Shown: positions 60,569 through 62,663 of the stretch, piece by piece
Layout: each line of letters starts with the position of its first letter
Numbering within the stretch: position 1 is the first letter of the stretch
Origin: Sphingobium sp. YR768
GTDB lineage: Bacteria > Pseudomonadota > Alphaproteobacteria > Sphingomonadales > Sphingomonadaceae
Assembly (NCBI RefSeq): GCF_900111125.1
Contig: NZ_FOGE01000026.1
Span: 1 to 62,663, forward strand
Direction: 5' to 3'
DNA: 62,663 nucleotides
The notes under the pieces: generated by a model
What the model was told of the DNA's origin: nothing
The model's input: only the letters and a program-made list of their open reading frames with translations
Database searches by the model: none
Position numbers and translations under genes: made by a program

Positions 60569-60637
60569 GTCATTGCGAGCGCAGCGAAGCAATCCATGTG
60601 GCGCTATCCTGGATTGCTTCGCTGCGCTCGCAATGAC
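60569..60637. repeat. CATTGCGAGCG palindromic repeat, copy 3
   Basis: This copy has the same arms as 53799-53865 with a different spacer. It lies between the alpha-E and transglutaminase genes of the Anbu cluster. Confidence 0.9.
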
Positions 60638-60664
60638 GGTGGGTTTTGAACAAGGTGAGGCGCT

Positions 60665-61537
60665 ATGAAACTGCTCGTCCGTCACCAGACCATCTACCGC
60701 TATGCCGCCACGGCCGGGCGGGTGGCGATGCGGCTGAAGCTGATGCCGGTGGATACGCCGGCACAGCGGGTGCTGGAATGGCAGGTGCGCATCAATGACG
60801 AGCCGCTGACCGCCTTCCACCCCAACAGCTATGGTGAAAAGGAAGCGATCTGGATTCGCCACGACCGCCTCGATAACGCCACCATCGTCGCCGAAGGGCT
60901 GGTCGACACGCGCGAAAGCCATGGCGTGGTCGGTCATCTGCACAGCCATGTCGATCCCCGCTATTTCCTGCGCGACACCCGGTTGACCCGATCGTCGCCC
61001 GGCATCGCGGCGATGGCGCGCGATCTGCCGGCAGGAGACGGACCGCTCGCCACCCTCCACGCCCTGTCGGCGGCGGTCAGCGATGCGGTCCACTATCGCG
61101 CTGGCGTCACCACGTCGGAAACGAGCGCGGCCGATGCCTTTGCTCTGGGCGCAGGCGTGTGTCAGGACCATGCGCAGGTCTTCATCGCCGCCGCCCGGTC
61201 GATCGGCGTGCCCGCGCGCTATGTGTCGGGCTATCTGCTCGCGGGCGATGGTGACGCGCTGCACGAAACCCATGGCTGGGCCGAAGCCTGGCTGCCCTCG
61301 CTCGGCTGGATCGGCTTCGACCCATCCAACCGGGTCTGCGTCACCGAACGCTATCTGCGTCTGGCCAGCGGTCTGGATGCCGATGATGCTGCGCCGATCC
61401 GTGGCTCCGTCACGGTCGCGGGCGACATATGGATTGACGCCGACGTCCGTATCGCGCAGGCGGAAGATGGAGTCGAGGAACGGCAGTTGCAGAAGCAGCA
61501 ACAACAAAGCACCCCGCCGCCCGACTCGACGGGTTAA
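60665..61537 (+). CDS. Transglutaminase-like cysteine peptidase (Anbu cluster)
   Basis: This 290-residue protein is a transglutaminase-fold enzyme of the bacterial (COG1305) type. The triad is Cys in GAGVCQDHAQVF, His in THGWAEAWLP and Asp in GFDPSNR. The N-terminal part has the beta-sandwich common to the group (MKLLVRHQTIYRYAAT). It would cleave or crosslink amide bonds. It is third in the cluster, with an own ATG after AGGTGAGGCGCT. Confidence 0.92.
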   Translation: MKLLVRHQTIYRYAATAGRVAMRLKLMPVDTPAQRVLEWQVRINDEPLTAFHPNSYGEKEAIWIRHDRLDNATIVAEGLVDTRESHGVVGHLHSHVDPRYFLRDTRLTRSSPGIAAMARDLPAGDGPLATLHALSAAVSDAVHYRAGVTTSETSAADAFALGAGVCQDHAQVFIAAARSIGVPARYVSGYLLAGDGDALHETHGWAEAWLPSLGWIGFDPSNRVCVTERYLRLASGLDADDAAPIRGSVTVAGDIWIDADVRIAQAEDGVEERQLQKQQQQSTPPPDSTG

Positions 61538-61613
61538 CGCAAGCGATCGCAAGCCGGATGGCACATCCGGTGCTTCGCCGATCGCGACAACAAATACAGG
61601 AGGCCGGGGGGCC

Positions 61614-62351
61614 GTGACTTATTGTGTGGCCGTGCGCGTGGACCAGGGACTGGTCATGCTGTCCGACACCCGCACCAATGCGGGCATGGACAATATTGCG
61701 CGCTTCCGGAAGAGCTTCACCTATCATGTCCCCGGTGAACGGGCGATCACCTTGCTCTGTTCGGGCAATCTGTCGATCACCCAGGGGGTGAAGGCGGTGC
61801 TGAGCAAGGCGATCAAGGAATCGCAGCTCAACCCCGATGTCGAAACCATCCTCAATTGCGACACGATGCACCGCGTGGCGCAGATTGTGGGCGACGCGAT
61901 GCGCGCGATGCAGAGCAAATATCGCGAAAGCATCGAGATGGGCGGCTCCGGCTCCAGCGCGTCGATCATGATCGCGGGCCAGCGCAAGGGCGGCAAGCCG
62001 CGCCTCTACCTCATCTATTCGGCCGGCAATTTCATCGAAGCGACCGAAGACACACCCTTCTTCCAGATCGGCGAGCATAAATATGGCAAGCCGATCCTGG
62101 ACCGCATCATCCAGCGCGAAACCAGCCTGGAGGACGCGACCAAGGCCGTGCTGGTGTCGATGGATTCGACCCTGCGCTCGAACCTGTCGGTCGGCATGCC
62201 GCTGGACCTGACCGTCATCCCCACCGACGCCTTCGACTTCCGCGTCCGCACCCGCATAGAGGCGGACAATGAGGAATTCGCGATGATCTCCCAAAGCTGG
62301 AGCGCGGCCCTGCGCAAGGGATTCGAGGATCTGCCCAACGTGCTGGATTGA
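61614..62351 (+). CDS. Anbu proteasome-like peptidase
   Basis: This 245-residue Ntn-hydrolase-fold peptidase is of the Anbu (ancestral beta-subunit) type. The start is a GTG with AGGAGG 9 bases upstream; removal of the first Met leaves Thr as the nucleophile (TYCVAVRVDQGLVMLSDTRTNAGMDNI). GSGSSASIMIAG and EATEDTPFFQIGEHKYGKPILDR follow the family. Anbu assembles into rings or helical oligomers. It is the last gene of the cluster. Confidence 0.93.
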   Translation: MTYCVAVRVDQGLVMLSDTRTNAGMDNIARFRKSFTYHVPGERAITLLCSGNLSITQGVKAVLSKAIKESQLNPDVETILNCDTMHRVAQIVGDAMRAMQSKYRESIEMGGSGSSASIMIAGQRKGGKPRLYLIYSAGNFIEATEDTPFFQIGEHKYGKPILDRIIQRETSLEDATKAVLVSMDSTLRSNLSVGMPLDLTVIPTDAFDFRVRTRIEADNEEFAMISQSWSAALRKGFEDLPNVLD

Positions 62352-62663
62352 GGGGGCGGGGGCGGCCGATTTGCGCCCATCCACGCCGTTTAATCGAGAA
62401 AGCGGCGCGCCCATGAGCGGTCAGTCCGCTTGTGACCGGGGCTGGGACAGAGCTGCCATTCGCTGCCCACGCCGGGAACGGCAGGTCCCCATCCAACCCG
62501 TGCCATTCCTGAAGCACTGATGATCGTTTCCACGAATGCGCGAGATTGATCGGTTGCTGCCCCGCGAACTAGAGTCGGATGACATCAGATTGATCCGTAT
62601 CCGGAATTGATGAGATATTTGCGGCATTCTGCGGGACTGAAAGCATCGAGCAGCGATCCGATG
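62352..62663. other. 312-bp tail without a gene
   Basis: After the Anbu stop I see no plausible gene on either strand. The open frames seen are antisense shadows with Arg/Ser-rich translations. The sequence remains GC-rich and contains no clear hairpin or tRNA. Confidence 0.4.

Noticed and set aside
52711..60637. CRISPR array made of the repeated palindromes
   Set aside because: The copies are far apart, separated by genes, and lack regular spacers.
61083..61613. Long in-frame extension of the Anbu gene upstream
   Set aside because: It runs through the transglutaminase gene in another frame and would bury the Thr nucleophile; the GTG with AGGAGG fits.

Overview
The window is GC-rich DNA that looks like a chromosome of the family Sphingomonadaceae (Sphingobium or Sphingomonas type). 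Support comes from gene content and order: der-bamB-yfgM, a split F1-ATPase operon without Fo genes, fabD-fabG-acpP-fabF-mltG, a NodT/MacA/MacB efflux set, large TonB receptors, and several palindromic intergenic repeat families. No rRNA or CRISPR array is present. Two tRNAs are present: Arg-TCT and Met-CAT.

Layout. 1-1906: four overlapping rightward genes ending in a tyrosine integrase, the edge of an integrated phage-like element. 2011-6684: leftward housekeeping genes (panB, then yfgM-bamB-der-tusA). 6744-7353: a ParE/Phd toxin-antitoxin pair. 7457-10277: a TonB receptor and a YezD-like protein. 10381-14674: hydrolase, PRC-barrel, OsmC, DMT exporter, exported methyltransferase and outer-membrane-like protein. 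14737-18926: a solitary CpaF ATPase and two membrane proteins. 19152-24648: atpHA-lysE-atpGDC. 24832-29294: serine protease, Ada, metallopeptidase, DUF1289. 29445-31735: a YfiR-YfiN-YfiB cyclic-di-GMP module. 31739-35402: priA, a DUF2490 protein, a transaldolase-family aldolase. 35589-40040: tRNA-Arg, YhhQ, PAS-GGDEF, truA, fmt, recR. 40041-41114: a structured gap and an AT-richer orphan gene. 41258-46295: tripartite efflux pump. 46454-53791: fatty acid synthesis cluster, interrupted by a GxxExxY gene and by a GT87-PAP2 pair. 53871-57468: membrane protein, 2'-5' RNA ligase-like protein, ferredoxin reductase, acyltransferase. 57704-57780: tRNA-Met. 58056-62351: the Anbu peptidase cluster (ATP-grasp, alpha-E, transglutaminase, Anbu).

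Genes that work together. yfgM/bamB/der are coupled envelope and ribosome assembly genes. The atp genes build the F1 head. YfiR/N/B should link an envelope signal to cyclic-di-GMP. The MacA/MacB/NodT genes form one export machine. FabD/FabG/AcpP/FabF carry out chain initiation and elongation. The Anbu cluster is a predicted peptide synthesis and processing system with an unknown product.

The most noteworthy structures are: a GxxExxY gene bounded by a perfect 19-bp inverted repeat built from iterated octamers, lying between fabD and fabG; a LysE exporter gene embedded in the atp operon; and at least five families of long intergenic palindromes, two of which recur within the window. All calls rest on reading the sequence and on recalled family knowledge; no database search was run.
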